A stretch of 13,396 nucleotides of DNA from Deltaproteobacteria bacterium (GTDB lineage: Bacteria > Bdellovibrionota > UBA1018): positions 1 to 13,396 of the forward strand of contig JACQAU010000019.1 in the NCBI GenBank assembly GCA_016194835.1, read 5' to 3'. The position numbers and the translations under genes are program-made. The notes below the pieces were generated by a model. That model was not told the DNA's origin and made no database searches. It was given only the letters and a program-made list of their open reading frames with translations. Shown piece by piece: positions 6,956 to 13,396 of the stretch; position 1 is the first letter of the stretch; each line of letters begins with the position of its first letter.

Positions 6956-8626
6956 ATGATAAAAATATGTTTTGTTATTCTGTCACTAGCAGTTTCTAAC
7001 CTTGCTGTCGCAACAGTACGTGTACAACAGATCCACAATCCTAAAATAGACACACTACAAATCTTAAATGTTGAAAACACACCTAAAACAATACCTAACA
7101 CCATAAATGATATGGCCACACACAGCCAGGTTTTGCGTTCATTTCCACTGTATGTGGATGAGGACATAGGAGCATCTAGCGAAATTTACGAAGAAATATT
7201 ATTTGACGATCAATACCTTCCAACTCTCTACAAAAACTACATAGATCAAACAAACAGCGTAGACCCCAAATTACAACGCGAAAGCGAAGTTCGCACCCTG
7301 GTACTCCAAGGTCCAACAAAAAACCGAATTAATCTAACCATCTTAGGTGATGGATATACGACAAATGAAAAACAAAAATTTTTTGATGACGCTCAGCGAA
7401 TTGCCGACGATTTATTTAAAGCAAAGACATTTTCGAGTTACCTGCCGTTGTTTAACGTTTTTGCTGTTTTCTTACCATCACAAGATTCTGGAATCACAGA
7501 TCTTATAGCAAAGAACACCGCTTTTGGTCTCTACAGAAGCCCCAAGGGATCAAAGCGTGCCATCATGCCAGGAAACTCCGGAACCATCGAAAAGGCAATC
7601 AAACTAGCACCAGCAACGGATTTCCCCATTATAATTGCTAATGATGATTATTACGGTGGCCTAGGCGGGCGTTTTGCAATTACAACTCGTTCTATACGGA
7701 GCGGCACTATGGTCCTCCGGCATGAATTAGGACATAATTTTGGAGAGGTAGGAGAAGAATACGATGGCGGACAAATATACACTGGAGCAAACCATTCTGA
7801 CACAGCAGCAGTCCCCTGGAAGCATTGGGTCGACGGCGAAATCGCTGTTTCTCAAGCATCTTATTTAAGCGGTGCTTATGTTTGGCAAAATTTGAATAAC
7901 CAGAATGTCAGAGTTGAATTTGATTTTCCGTCTAAAAACACATTAGGCGATCAGCAGTTCAATGCTATCATCAGCTCAGTTGGCTGGCAAACGCCACAAG
8001 ATGTAGATGTTTATTTAGATAATCAAAAAGTAAGCATTAAGGGAGCTTATACGGATGATCGGAGTTTTTTTGAAATCGATCATCTAGATAAAACATTAGT
8101 ACCAGGAAAACATGTCCTTGAGTTTAAGGAAAATATACACGATGGAAATAACATCCTGGCTTTTGCAATGTTATACGCAATGCCTGCAAATTATGATTTT
8201 ACAAAAGATAAAATCGGAGCTTTTAATACGTTTTATAGTCCTGATTCGCCATCTGGATTTAGACCATCACACAACACTTGTTTGATGCGAGAGATGCGAT
8301 CTGTTGAATTCTGTTCTGTTGATAAAGAAAATATGTGGATTCGTTTTTTAAATCGAGTTTCTCTGATTGACGAATTAGGCATCAATTCAAATGGAAACGA
8401 AAAATTAGTGTACCTGAAAACACCTGACTTGTCTGGCTTACAACTCCGCTGGTACCAATTGAAAGCAAACCAAGAACCAATAGCGTTGCACGACTTGGAC
8501 GGTCTAAAACAGTGGTCCACACACAATATGAGTGCAGGCAAGTACCGTGTAGAGGTGGAATTTAAAACCCCAGAAGTTAGAAACTATACAAACAGCTTTA
8601 GGGTGACCCGAGACATTAGCTTTTAA
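6956..8626 (+). CDS. Secreted M64-family zinc metallopeptidase
   Basis: This 556-aa protein is an exported metallopeptidase of the IgA-peptidase M64 family. A signal peptide covers residues 1-19 (hydrophobic core CFVILSLAVSNLAVA, predicted cleavage after A19). A pro- or spacer region follows to about 115. The catalytic domain opens with the family motif ILGDGYT (G131-D132-G133-Y134). The zinc site is HELGHNFGEVGEEY: H256 and H260 are ligands and E257 the general base. Many relatives have ADEY where this one has GEEY (E267-E268-Y269). Residues after about 300 include beta-rich segments probably forming an accessory domain. The family is named for IgA cleavage, but most members act on unknown substrates, so digestion of host, prey or environmental protein is inference. 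GGGGG lies 7 nt before the ATG. It is an isolated gene with its own promoter. Confidence 0.9.
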   Translation: MIKICFVILSLAVSNLAVATVRVQQIHNPKIDTLQILNVENTPKTIPNTINDMATHSQVLRSFPLYVDEDIGASSEIYEEILFDDQYLPTLYKNYIDQTNSVDPKLQRESEVRTLVLQGPTKNRINLTILGDGYTTNEKQKFFDDAQRIADDLFKAKTFSSYLPLFNVFAVFLPSQDSGITDLIAKNTAFGLYRSPKGSKRAIMPGNSGTIEKAIKLAPATDFPIIIANDDYYGGLGGRFAITTRSIRSGTMVLRHELGHNFGEVGEEYDGGQIYTGANHSDTAAVPWKHWVDGEIAVSQASYLSGAYVWQNLNNQNVRVEFDFPSKNTLGDQQFNAIISSVGWQTPQDVDVYLDNQKVSIKGAYTDDRSFFEIDHLDKTLVPGKHVLEFKENIHDGNNILAFAMLYAMPANYDFTKDKIGAFNTFYSPDSPSGFRPSHNTCLMREMRSVEFCSVDKENMWIRFLNRVSLIDELGINSNGNEKLVYLKTPDLSGLQLRWYQLKANQEPIALHDLDGLKQWSTHNMSAGKYRVEVEFKTPEVRNYTNSFRVTRDISF

Positions 8627-8663
8627 ATTAAAAGCCCATTTTAAAAGTATTTAAAAGTACTGG
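8619..8663. repeat. Pair of AT-rich inverted repeats after the M64 gene
   Basis: GCTTTTAA (8619-8626) and TTAAAAGC (8628-8635) form a near-perfect palindrome that contains the M64 stop codon. A second imperfect hairpin follows, with CCA/TGG ends (to 8663) around TTTTAAA and TTTAAAA. TTTT follows the second hairpin. They may act as a weak terminator. Low GC in the stems and the AT-rich background limit confidence. Confidence 0.35.
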
Positions 8664-8696
8664 TTTTAAAAAAGAAATTGTTATAAATAAAGTAAA

Positions 8697-9314
8697 ATGT
8701 CGCAAGTGTCTGAAAATGTTTTTTTTACTATTTTTATGCTATGCATTGCCATTGGCGCTTGTAGTCACACTCCTAAAAAACAGATAACTTTTTATGCTTC
8801 GCCTGAAATTGAAATTACCTTACTTGGGGCAGAGGAATCACGTGATTTCAGGACAATTGAGCTTTTGTTTCAGCACGAAAATTATGAAACAGCTTTAGGT
8901 AAAATATATAGTTATGAAAAAAAATACGAACCTATTAAAAATAAAATAATCGAAAAATTTGCACAAATTTACAATTTAAAAGGTCTTATATTTTTTATTT
9001 TTAAAAAACACTTGTTGGCAATCGAAGCATTTAAAAAATCTTTGAACTCAGAGGTTCATATTAATTTTCAAACCTACGTACTTTTTAATTTGGCCTCAGC
9101 CGAACTAGAAGCTAAGTTAATTGAAGATGCTAAAAAAACATTTTCACAAATAAAACCAGAAATTTTAGACACCAATACTCGAATAAAATACTTACAACTA
9201 AAAGCAAAACTAGAAAAACCGCCTGAAAAATCACCTGACAAACCAGATGATTTGCAAAAACAAGTAACCAAAATAATACCAACACCATTTGGCTATATTT
9301 TCAACACAATGTAA
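8697..9314 (+). CDS. LpoA-like lipoprotein, N-terminal (TPR-like) half of a split gene
   Basis: This is a 205-aa lipoprotein fragment. Residues 1-22 form a lipoprotein signal with lipobox I19-G20-A21-C22, although the n-region lacks the usual basic residues. Residues from about 45 to 170 are helical pairs of TPR type (for example FQHENYETALGKI and KKHLLAIEAFKKSLNS), like the N-terminal domain of LpoA-type activators of penicillin-binding proteins. A Pro/Lys linker follows, and the frame ends soon after QKQVTKI, where the periplasmic-binding domain would normally begin. The next ORF supplies a later part of that domain in a different frame. Adding one T at the T4 run 9298-9301 would join them. 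This is therefore most likely the 5' part of a broken gene. No good Shine-Dalgarno is visible; TATAAA at 8682 may be a -10 box. Confidence 0.7.
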   Translation: MSQVSENVFFTIFMLCIAIGACSHTPKKQITFYASPEIEITLLGAEESRDFRTIELLFQHENYETALGKIYSYEKKYEPIKNKIIEKFAQIYNLKGLIFFIFKKHLLAIEAFKKSLNSEVHINFQTYVLFNLASAELEAKLIEDAKKTFSQIKPEILDTNTRIKYLQLKAKLEKPPEKSPDKPDDLQKQVTKIIPTPFGYIFNTM

Positions 9315-9319
9315 TTGCT

Positions 9320-10258
9320 GTGATTGGCCCGTTATTAAGCAAAGGAATCGAAAAGATAACACAGAGAGCAGAAGAATTAGCTCTTCCCTTATTTTCTCTT
9401 TCCCAGCAGCATGGCATAGAGGGTAGTTTTGTGTTTTATTTTGCTCTTTCACCAAACGCACAAGCTCAAGCCATTGCTGAATATGCCATACAAAAAAAGG
9501 AGTTAAAAAAATTTGCTATTTTATTTCCAAAAGACAAGTTTGGAGAGCAGTTTTCAGAAGCCTTTTGGGATTCAGTAGAGCGACTTGGAGGTGAAATTAC
9601 TGGCATAGAAGCTTATCCTCCACAAGAAACAGATTTTAGACAATATATCGATAAACTTTCGGGTCTTTATTATCAAGAAGCAAGAACAAAAGAACTTGAA
9701 GAACTTGCTCGCACACGCGAAGAACTACAAATTAAAAAGAAAACCAGAAAAACAGAAAAATACTACCAACTCAAACCTCTTATAGATTATGATGCAGTAT
9801 TTATTCCAGATGAACCCAAAAATATTGGGCAAATTTTGCCTACTTTTGCTTACCGCGATGTAGAGGGAGTCAAATTTTTAGGCATCTCTACTTGGAATTC
9901 AAAGGATTTAGTTACACGTGCCATGCCATACGCCGAAGGATCTATTTTTGTGGATATTTTTTACCAACAAAACCAAAACTTTACGTTTCAATCTTTTATG
10001 GATGTTTTTAAAGGCACCTATAGCGCTGAACCTTCATCACTCGAAGCCATAGCATATGATACAGCAAGTTTATTAGAAAAATTTATCAATAAATACAATA
10101 TAACAACAAGAATAGGAATAGCAGAAAAAACAAAAAATATTTCAAACTATCAGGGAGCAACAGGGCTTTTAACTTTTCAAGATGCGCAAATCAAAAGAAA
10201 ACCCATGATTTTGACCATACAAAAGGGACAAATCATAGAAGTTCAAACGGAGAACTGA
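9320..10258 (+). CDS. LpoA-like periplasmic-binding-fold half of a split gene
   Basis: This 312-aa ORF matches the C-terminal domain of LpoA-type penicillin-binding-protein activators (type 1 periplasmic-binding fold). Landmarks are VIGPLLSKG at the start, FYFALSPNAQAQ, FAILFPKDKFGEQF, YDAVFIPDEP and GATGLLTF near the end, in the order seen in E. coli LpoA. The frame is open upstream to 9251, and the homologous sequence begins at least at HNVIAVIGPLL, before the GTG 9320. It has no signal peptide, and the first part of the lobe (the segment that normally opens IGVLLPLSG) is absent. On its own it should be cytoplasmic and misfolded. It starts 5 nt after the stop of the lipoprotein ORF, so coupled translation is conceivable, but a decayed single gene is more likely. 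A basic insertion at about 135-150 (KIKKKTRKTEKYY-like) separates the lobes. Confidence 0.75.
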   Translation: MIGPLLSKGIEKITQRAEELALPLFSLSQQHGIEGSFVFYFALSPNAQAQAIAEYAIQKKELKKFAILFPKDKFGEQFSEAFWDSVERLGGEITGIEAYPPQETDFRQYIDKLSGLYYQEARTKELEELARTREELQIKKKTRKTEKYYQLKPLIDYDAVFIPDEPKNIGQILPTFAYRDVEGVKFLGISTWNSKDLVTRAMPYAEGSIFVDIFYQQNQNFTFQSFMDVFKGTYSAEPSSLEAIAYDTASLLEKFINKYNITTRIGIAEKTKNISNYQGATGLLTFQDAQIKRKPMILTIQKGQIIEVQTEN

Positions 10259-10371
10259 GCCCTGGAACACTGTTTTAACATCATTTTTCAATATTCTAAC
10301 AGATTAATTTTGGGATATTTTTAAAATAATTTTGTGAGAGAAGGCTTTGGGGACCAGGCAAAAACTACCCA

Positions 10372-10400
10372 TTGGTTTAATTTATAAATAAAGTCATAAT
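10372..10400 (+). promoter_or_regulatory. Possible promoter of the fliD operon
   Basis: TTGGTT (10372-10377) and CATAAT (10395-10400) are separated by exactly 17 nt. The -10 matches 5 of 6 bases, the -35 only 3 of 6. I found no convincing sigma-28 (TAAA-N15-GCCGATAA) or sigma-54 (-24/-12) site in the 179-nt gap. Confidence 0.35.
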
Positions 10401-10437
10401 AAATAATTGAGATGCTTGAGGAACCAAGGAGAAAACT

Positions 10438-11844
10438 GTGGGTTTAAATTTTGATCCCATTGGGGGTGGGGCATTTAAACAAGCCCTAAAACAAATTATC
10501 GAAGTCGAGCGCCAGCCCGTCAAAGTCCTAGATGCCAAAAAAGCGAGAGAACAATCTAAATTAAAACTTTTTCAGGAATTTAAATCTAAATTTGTAAACT
10601 TAGAAAAAACACTTGGAGATTTCACTAGTTTTGGCAAATTTAGAGAGCTTAAGGCAGACCTAGGAGATGGAGCCAATCTGGCCAGTGTCACTTTGGACAA
10701 AGACAAAGCAGAACCTGGCAATTACACAATACAAATAGATCAACTTGCTAATCGGGCTTCAGTAATTTCTAATCCAATACAAGATCCAGACGAAAAAGTT
10801 CTTGGCATGGGCTTTATTGTCGTTCAAATGAGCGATGGAACCACAAAAGAAATCTTTGTTGACAATGACCAATCTAGTCTTAATGGGGTAGCACAAATCG
10901 TAAACAAAGATCCGACTTCTCCAGTTAGGGCTACAGTGATTAAGGACATGAGCGACCCTGAATATCCATGGAAGCTTATTTTAGCAGCACGAAAAGACGG
11001 ACTTAACTCAAGTGTTTCATTTTCTGAGTTATATTTTTTAGATGGAATCGAAGATTTTTATATCGACAACAACAACGAATCACAAAATGCATTATTATAC
11101 GTAGATGGCTTTCCTATTGAATCAGAAAGCAATCATATAAAAGACTTTGTTTCTGGTGTAAATCTACACTTAAAGTCAGCAAGACCAGATCAACCATTTA
11201 CTATCACCATTACAGAAGATTACGAAAAAATTGCTGGTAAAATCAAAGGCCTAACTGAACAAATAAACTCAGTCTTAGAATTTATCAATAAACAAAATCA
11301 AATTGATGAACACACAGATACAAAACTGACTTTTGCAGGAGACACAGGCCTGCAAATGATCGAATATCGATTAAGAAATATGATGCACGAAGGATTTCCT
11401 ACAGGGGACCCTGAAACCGAAGGAGATTTTAGATTTATGCATCTCAGTCAACTGGGAGTTGAATTCGAAAAAAATGGTCTTATACGTTTTAAGGAAGAAA
11501 AATTTCAAAAAGCACTTGAATCAGATTTCGAACATATTGCAGAAGCCATAACAGGTACTTATGGTTTCGCTAACCAGCTTAAGGAGATTTTACAAGGATA
11601 CACAAGCTCTATTACCGGGGCTCTTAGTCACAGAGAAAAAGGTCTTCTTGATCGAATAAAAAATATCGATAACGATATAGCGCAAAAAGAACAAAGACTA
11701 GAACAAAGAGAAAAATCTCTTACAGAGAAGTTTGCAAGAATGGAATCATCTCTAGCAAATTTACAAAGACAACAGCAATATTTATCGGCAACTCTACCAG
11801 GTGCCGGCAGCAATAATATGGTGGCACAGTTGCTAGGAGGATAA
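10438..11844 (+). CDS. fliD: FliD, flagellar filament cap (hook-associated protein 2)
   Basis: FliD is exported through the flagellar type III system and forms the cap under which flagellin is added at the filament tip. At 468 aa it has typical length. The N-terminal FliD domain opens GLNFDPIGGGAFKQALKQI and continues as a helix (about 1-60), followed by TIQIDQLANRASV. The FliD C-terminal domain begins near residue 217 (ALLYVDGFPIESESN, GVNLHLKSA). The last 80 residues form a coiled coil with repeated Glu, Arg and Gln, followed by the short tail expected of axial proteins. The start is GTG 10438 with AAGGAG (10426-10431) 6 nt upstream. fliS follows 11 nt after its stop. Confidence 0.95.
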   Translation: MGLNFDPIGGGAFKQALKQIIEVERQPVKVLDAKKAREQSKLKLFQEFKSKFVNLEKTLGDFTSFGKFRELKADLGDGANLASVTLDKDKAEPGNYTIQIDQLANRASVISNPIQDPDEKVLGMGFIVVQMSDGTTKEIFVDNDQSSLNGVAQIVNKDPTSPVRATVIKDMSDPEYPWKLILAARKDGLNSSVSFSELYFLDGIEDFYIDNNNESQNALLYVDGFPIESESNHIKDFVSGVNLHLKSARPDQPFTITITEDYEKIAGKIKGLTEQINSVLEFINKQNQIDEHTDTKLTFAGDTGLQMIEYRLRNMMHEGFPTGDPETEGDFRFMHLSQLGVEFEKNGLIRFKEEKFQKALESDFEHIAEAITGTYGFANQLKEILQGYTSSITGALSHREKGLLDRIKNIDNDIAQKEQRLEQREKSLTEKFARMESSLANLQRQQQYLSATLPGAGSNNMVAQLLGG

Positions 11845-11855
11845 CTTAATAAACA

Positions 11856-12248
11856 ATGAATACTAAAGCACAACAATATAAGGAAATGTTTATTAAAACA
11901 GCACCTGCAGAAAAAATACTGATCATGCTCTATGAGGCAGCTATACAAAATGTCAAAAAAGCGTCGGTCTGCATCGATAAACACGATATTGTTGGGAAAA
12001 GTAAATACATAATAAAAACACACGATATTATTAACGAACTAAGTAGCTCACTAAATTTCGAAATAGGCGGAAAGATTGCTAGAGATTTAGAACGGCTATA
12101 CAATTTTATTATAGAGCAACTGCTGAAAGCTAATGTGGAAAACTCTAAAGAAGCTTTAACGAGTGTAGGCAATATATTAGCAAATCTACTTGGCGCATGG
12201 CAACAAGCTGTGACGCATTTAGAAAAAGGCAAAAACAATGGAACTTGA
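11856..12248 (+). CDS. fliS: FliS, flagellin export chaperone
   Basis: FliS is a small helical cytoplasmic chaperone that binds the C-terminus of flagellin and prevents early polymerisation. The 130-aa product has the family pattern: an N-terminal tyrosine helix (QQYKEM), TAPAEKILIMLYEAAI, HDIINELSSSLNFEIGG, and LYNFIIEQLLKAN. Its place directly after fliD is the usual order. The ribosome site is odd: AGGAGG (11835-11840) overlaps the end of fliD and lies 15 nt before the ATG, while an in-frame TAA at 11850-11852 rules out an upstream start. Translational coupling to fliD could compensate. Its last 11 bases overlap the next gene. Confidence 0.93.
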   Translation: MNTKAQQYKEMFIKTAPAEKILIMLYEAAIQNVKKASVCIDKHDIVGKSKYIIKTHDIINELSSSLNFEIGGKIARDLERLYNFIIEQLLKANVENSKEALTSVGNILANLLGAWQQAVTHLEKGKNNGT

Positions 12249-12666
12249 TCAACTTTTGCAAGCAAAATTGAAATGTCTGGATCAAGTAATTCACATTTCT
12301 CAGTCCTTTGCTACTCAATTAACTACTTTAGAAGAGGATATGTTAATTCAATTTGAAAATGAACGCGATAGAAAAATTAAATTTTTAAAACTTATTGATA
12401 AAAAAATACAAACCTTCGCAGCATATTTGCCAAAACATCTCTTAACAGTAGAACTCACAAACACAATACATCATACACTAAAAAGGATCGAAGATAAAAC
12501 AAATATACTTTTAAAAATAGATGATGAATTAATAAAAGGCTTATCTAATAAAAAAGAAAACATACTAATATCATTAAAAAAAAATAAAGAATGGAAAGAG
12601 AAACTTATAAAATTCAAAAGTTACGGTTTTATAAATAATAACAATGGATTTGATCAAAAACTATGA
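12238..12666 (+). CDS. Small helical protein, possible FliT-like flagellar chaperone
   Basis: This 142-aa protein is predicted mostly alpha-helical, with long charged amphipathic stretches (for example DMLIQFENERDRKIKFLKLIDKK) and no signal peptide. I do not recognise a clear family signature. Its size, helical character and place immediately after fliS suggest a FliT-like chaperone of FliD or an FlgN-type export chaperone; that is inference from context. AAAAGG (12224-12229) lies 8 nt before the ATG. The start overlaps the end of fliS by 11 bases, and the stop overlaps the next start as ATGA (12663-12666), so the three genes are translationally linked. Confidence 0.8.
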   Translation: MELDQLLQAKLKCLDQVIHISQSFATQLTTLEEDMLIQFENERDRKIKFLKLIDKKIQTFAAYLPKHLLTVELTNTIHHTLKRIEDKTNILLKIDDELIKGLSNKKENILISLKKNKEWKEKLIKFKSYGFINNNNGFDQKL

Positions 12667-13396
12667 CTGATAATAATGCGTTCGAAAAATTATTGGATCA
12701 ATCATTAGCCGACAATGGTTATCATTTAATGCGCCTGCATCCGCTTCATAGTAAAATAGATACTTTAGTAAAAATTAAGACCTTAGAAAACATTATACAC
12801 GATCTAGATACACAAAATATAAAAGAAATGCAAAGCTATGTAATATACATTAAACCTCAAAAAAAAGTGTACGAAATAAAAATACCTCAACAGTCTCCGC
12901 AAATATACCCATCAAAATCGATTTTGGATGGGATTTATTTATCTAACAGAAAATTAAATATACCATATCTACTAAAAAATGCTTCACTGTTGTATGACAC
13001 AGGTGAATACGGTTTAGCAAAAAATATTTATAAGACTCTTCTAAAATCTGGAGAAGCAAGCGACGTTGCCTTGTTCTTAATAGGAAAATGCAACGAAGTC
13101 GAAGGACACTTAGTAGAAGCCATCAGCAACTATGAAGATTCACTATTATATCATCAGAAACTTGAAACCTATCAAGAACTCTCAAAACTCTTTATTAATC
13201 TAAAAAAACACCAGGAAGCTGCCGAACTTTTAGAGAAAGCGCTTAAGCTTAAAGAAATCAATCAATCAACTGAGCTAGAATTGCTTTGCACTATTGGTAA
13301 TTGTTATTTGCGTCTAGAAAATTTCGAAAAATCTGAGAATTACTTTAAAAAAGCACTAAAACTTTCAATTCGCTCAGATGAAGTGCTTTGTAATCT
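12663..13396 (+). CDS. TPR-repeat protein, C-terminus beyond the window
   Basis: The frame opens at ATG 12663, overlapping the preceding stop (ATGA), and is still open at the window edge: 244 codons are visible. Residues 1-100 form a unit without a recognised motif that includes a strand pair (YVIYIKPQKKVYEIKI). From about 101 to 239 there are about four tetratricopeptide repeats, with typical spacing of Gly/Ala, Tyr and Leu residues (YDTGEYGLAKNIYKTLL, HLVEAISNYEDSL, KHQEAAELLEKALKL, NFEKSENYFKKALKL). TPR arrays mediate protein-protein contacts. There is no signal peptide, so it is probably cytoplasmic. The coupling to fliS and the FliT-like gene suggests a role in flagellar assembly or its control, but the sequence does not identify the partner. 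Confidence 0.85.
   Translation, partial: MTDNNAFEKLLDQSLADNGYHLMRLHPLHSKIDTLVKIKTLENIIHDLDTQNIKEMQSYVIYIKPQKKVYEIKIPQQSPQIYPSKSILDGIYLSNRKLNIPYLLKNASLLYDTGEYGLAKNIYKTLLKSGEASDVALFLIGKCNEVEGHLVEAISNYEDSLLYHQKLETYQELSKLFINLKKHQEAAELLEKALKLKEINQSTELELLCTIGNCYLRLENFEKSENYFKKALKLSIRSDEVLCN

Noticed and set aside
10259..10437. Riboswitch or sigma-28/sigma-54 promoter upstream of fliD.
   Set aside because: The GGGGACCAGGC stretch does not fit a known riboswitch core, and no flagellar-type promoter consensus is present.
11628..12265. Two minus-strand frames across fliD, fliS and the following gene.
   Set aside because: They oppose well-supported flagellar genes and show no family features of their own.

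Overview
The window looks like a chromosomal segment of an AT-rich, flagellated Gram-negative bacterium. The evidence is a Gram-negative-type DnaK, an LpoA-like lipoprotein and flagellar cap genes. The DnaK, the LpoA-like protein and the M64 peptidase recall Bdellovibrionota or other former Deltaproteobacteria, but this placement is an inference from protein style and no database was searched. All genes lie on the + strand, and GTG or TTG starts are common.

Layout: (1) Positions 1-3933 hold the heat-shock chaperone operon grpE-dnaK-dnaJ. It is preceded by a promoter resembling the sigma-32 consensus and by a 9-bp inverted repeat, and followed by a likely terminator near 4006-4036. GrpE probably starts at TTG 196, not at the upstream ATG. 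(2) Positions 4079-6849 look like an accessory patch. It contains an intact AAA_14/DUF4143 ATPase, an unrecognised protein with 20 cysteines (443 aa), and a decayed C-terminal remnant of what looks like a second, different DUF4143 ATPase. (3) Positions 6898-8626 hold an exported M64-family zinc peptidase with its own good promoter, followed by AT-rich inverted repeats. (4) Positions 8697-10258 hold two adjacent ORFs that look like the halves of one LpoA-like penicillin-binding-protein activator (lipoprotein plus TPR-like half, then periplasmic-binding-fold half). The first part of the periplasmic domain is missing and the halves are out of frame, so the locus is probably a pseudogene. (5) Positions 10438 to the end hold a flagellar filament-cap cluster: fliD, fliS, a small helical protein in the position of a FliT-like chaperone, and a TPR protein cut by the window edge. 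The last three genes overlap one another.

Functionally, the first block handles protein folding and the last handles filament capping and export of flagellar subunits. The middle is a mixture of mobile-looking or decaying genes and one secreted peptidase. I found no CRISPR array, tRNA, rRNA or insertion sequence. The most novel element is the orphan cysteine-rich ORF lying between two DUF4143-type sequences.
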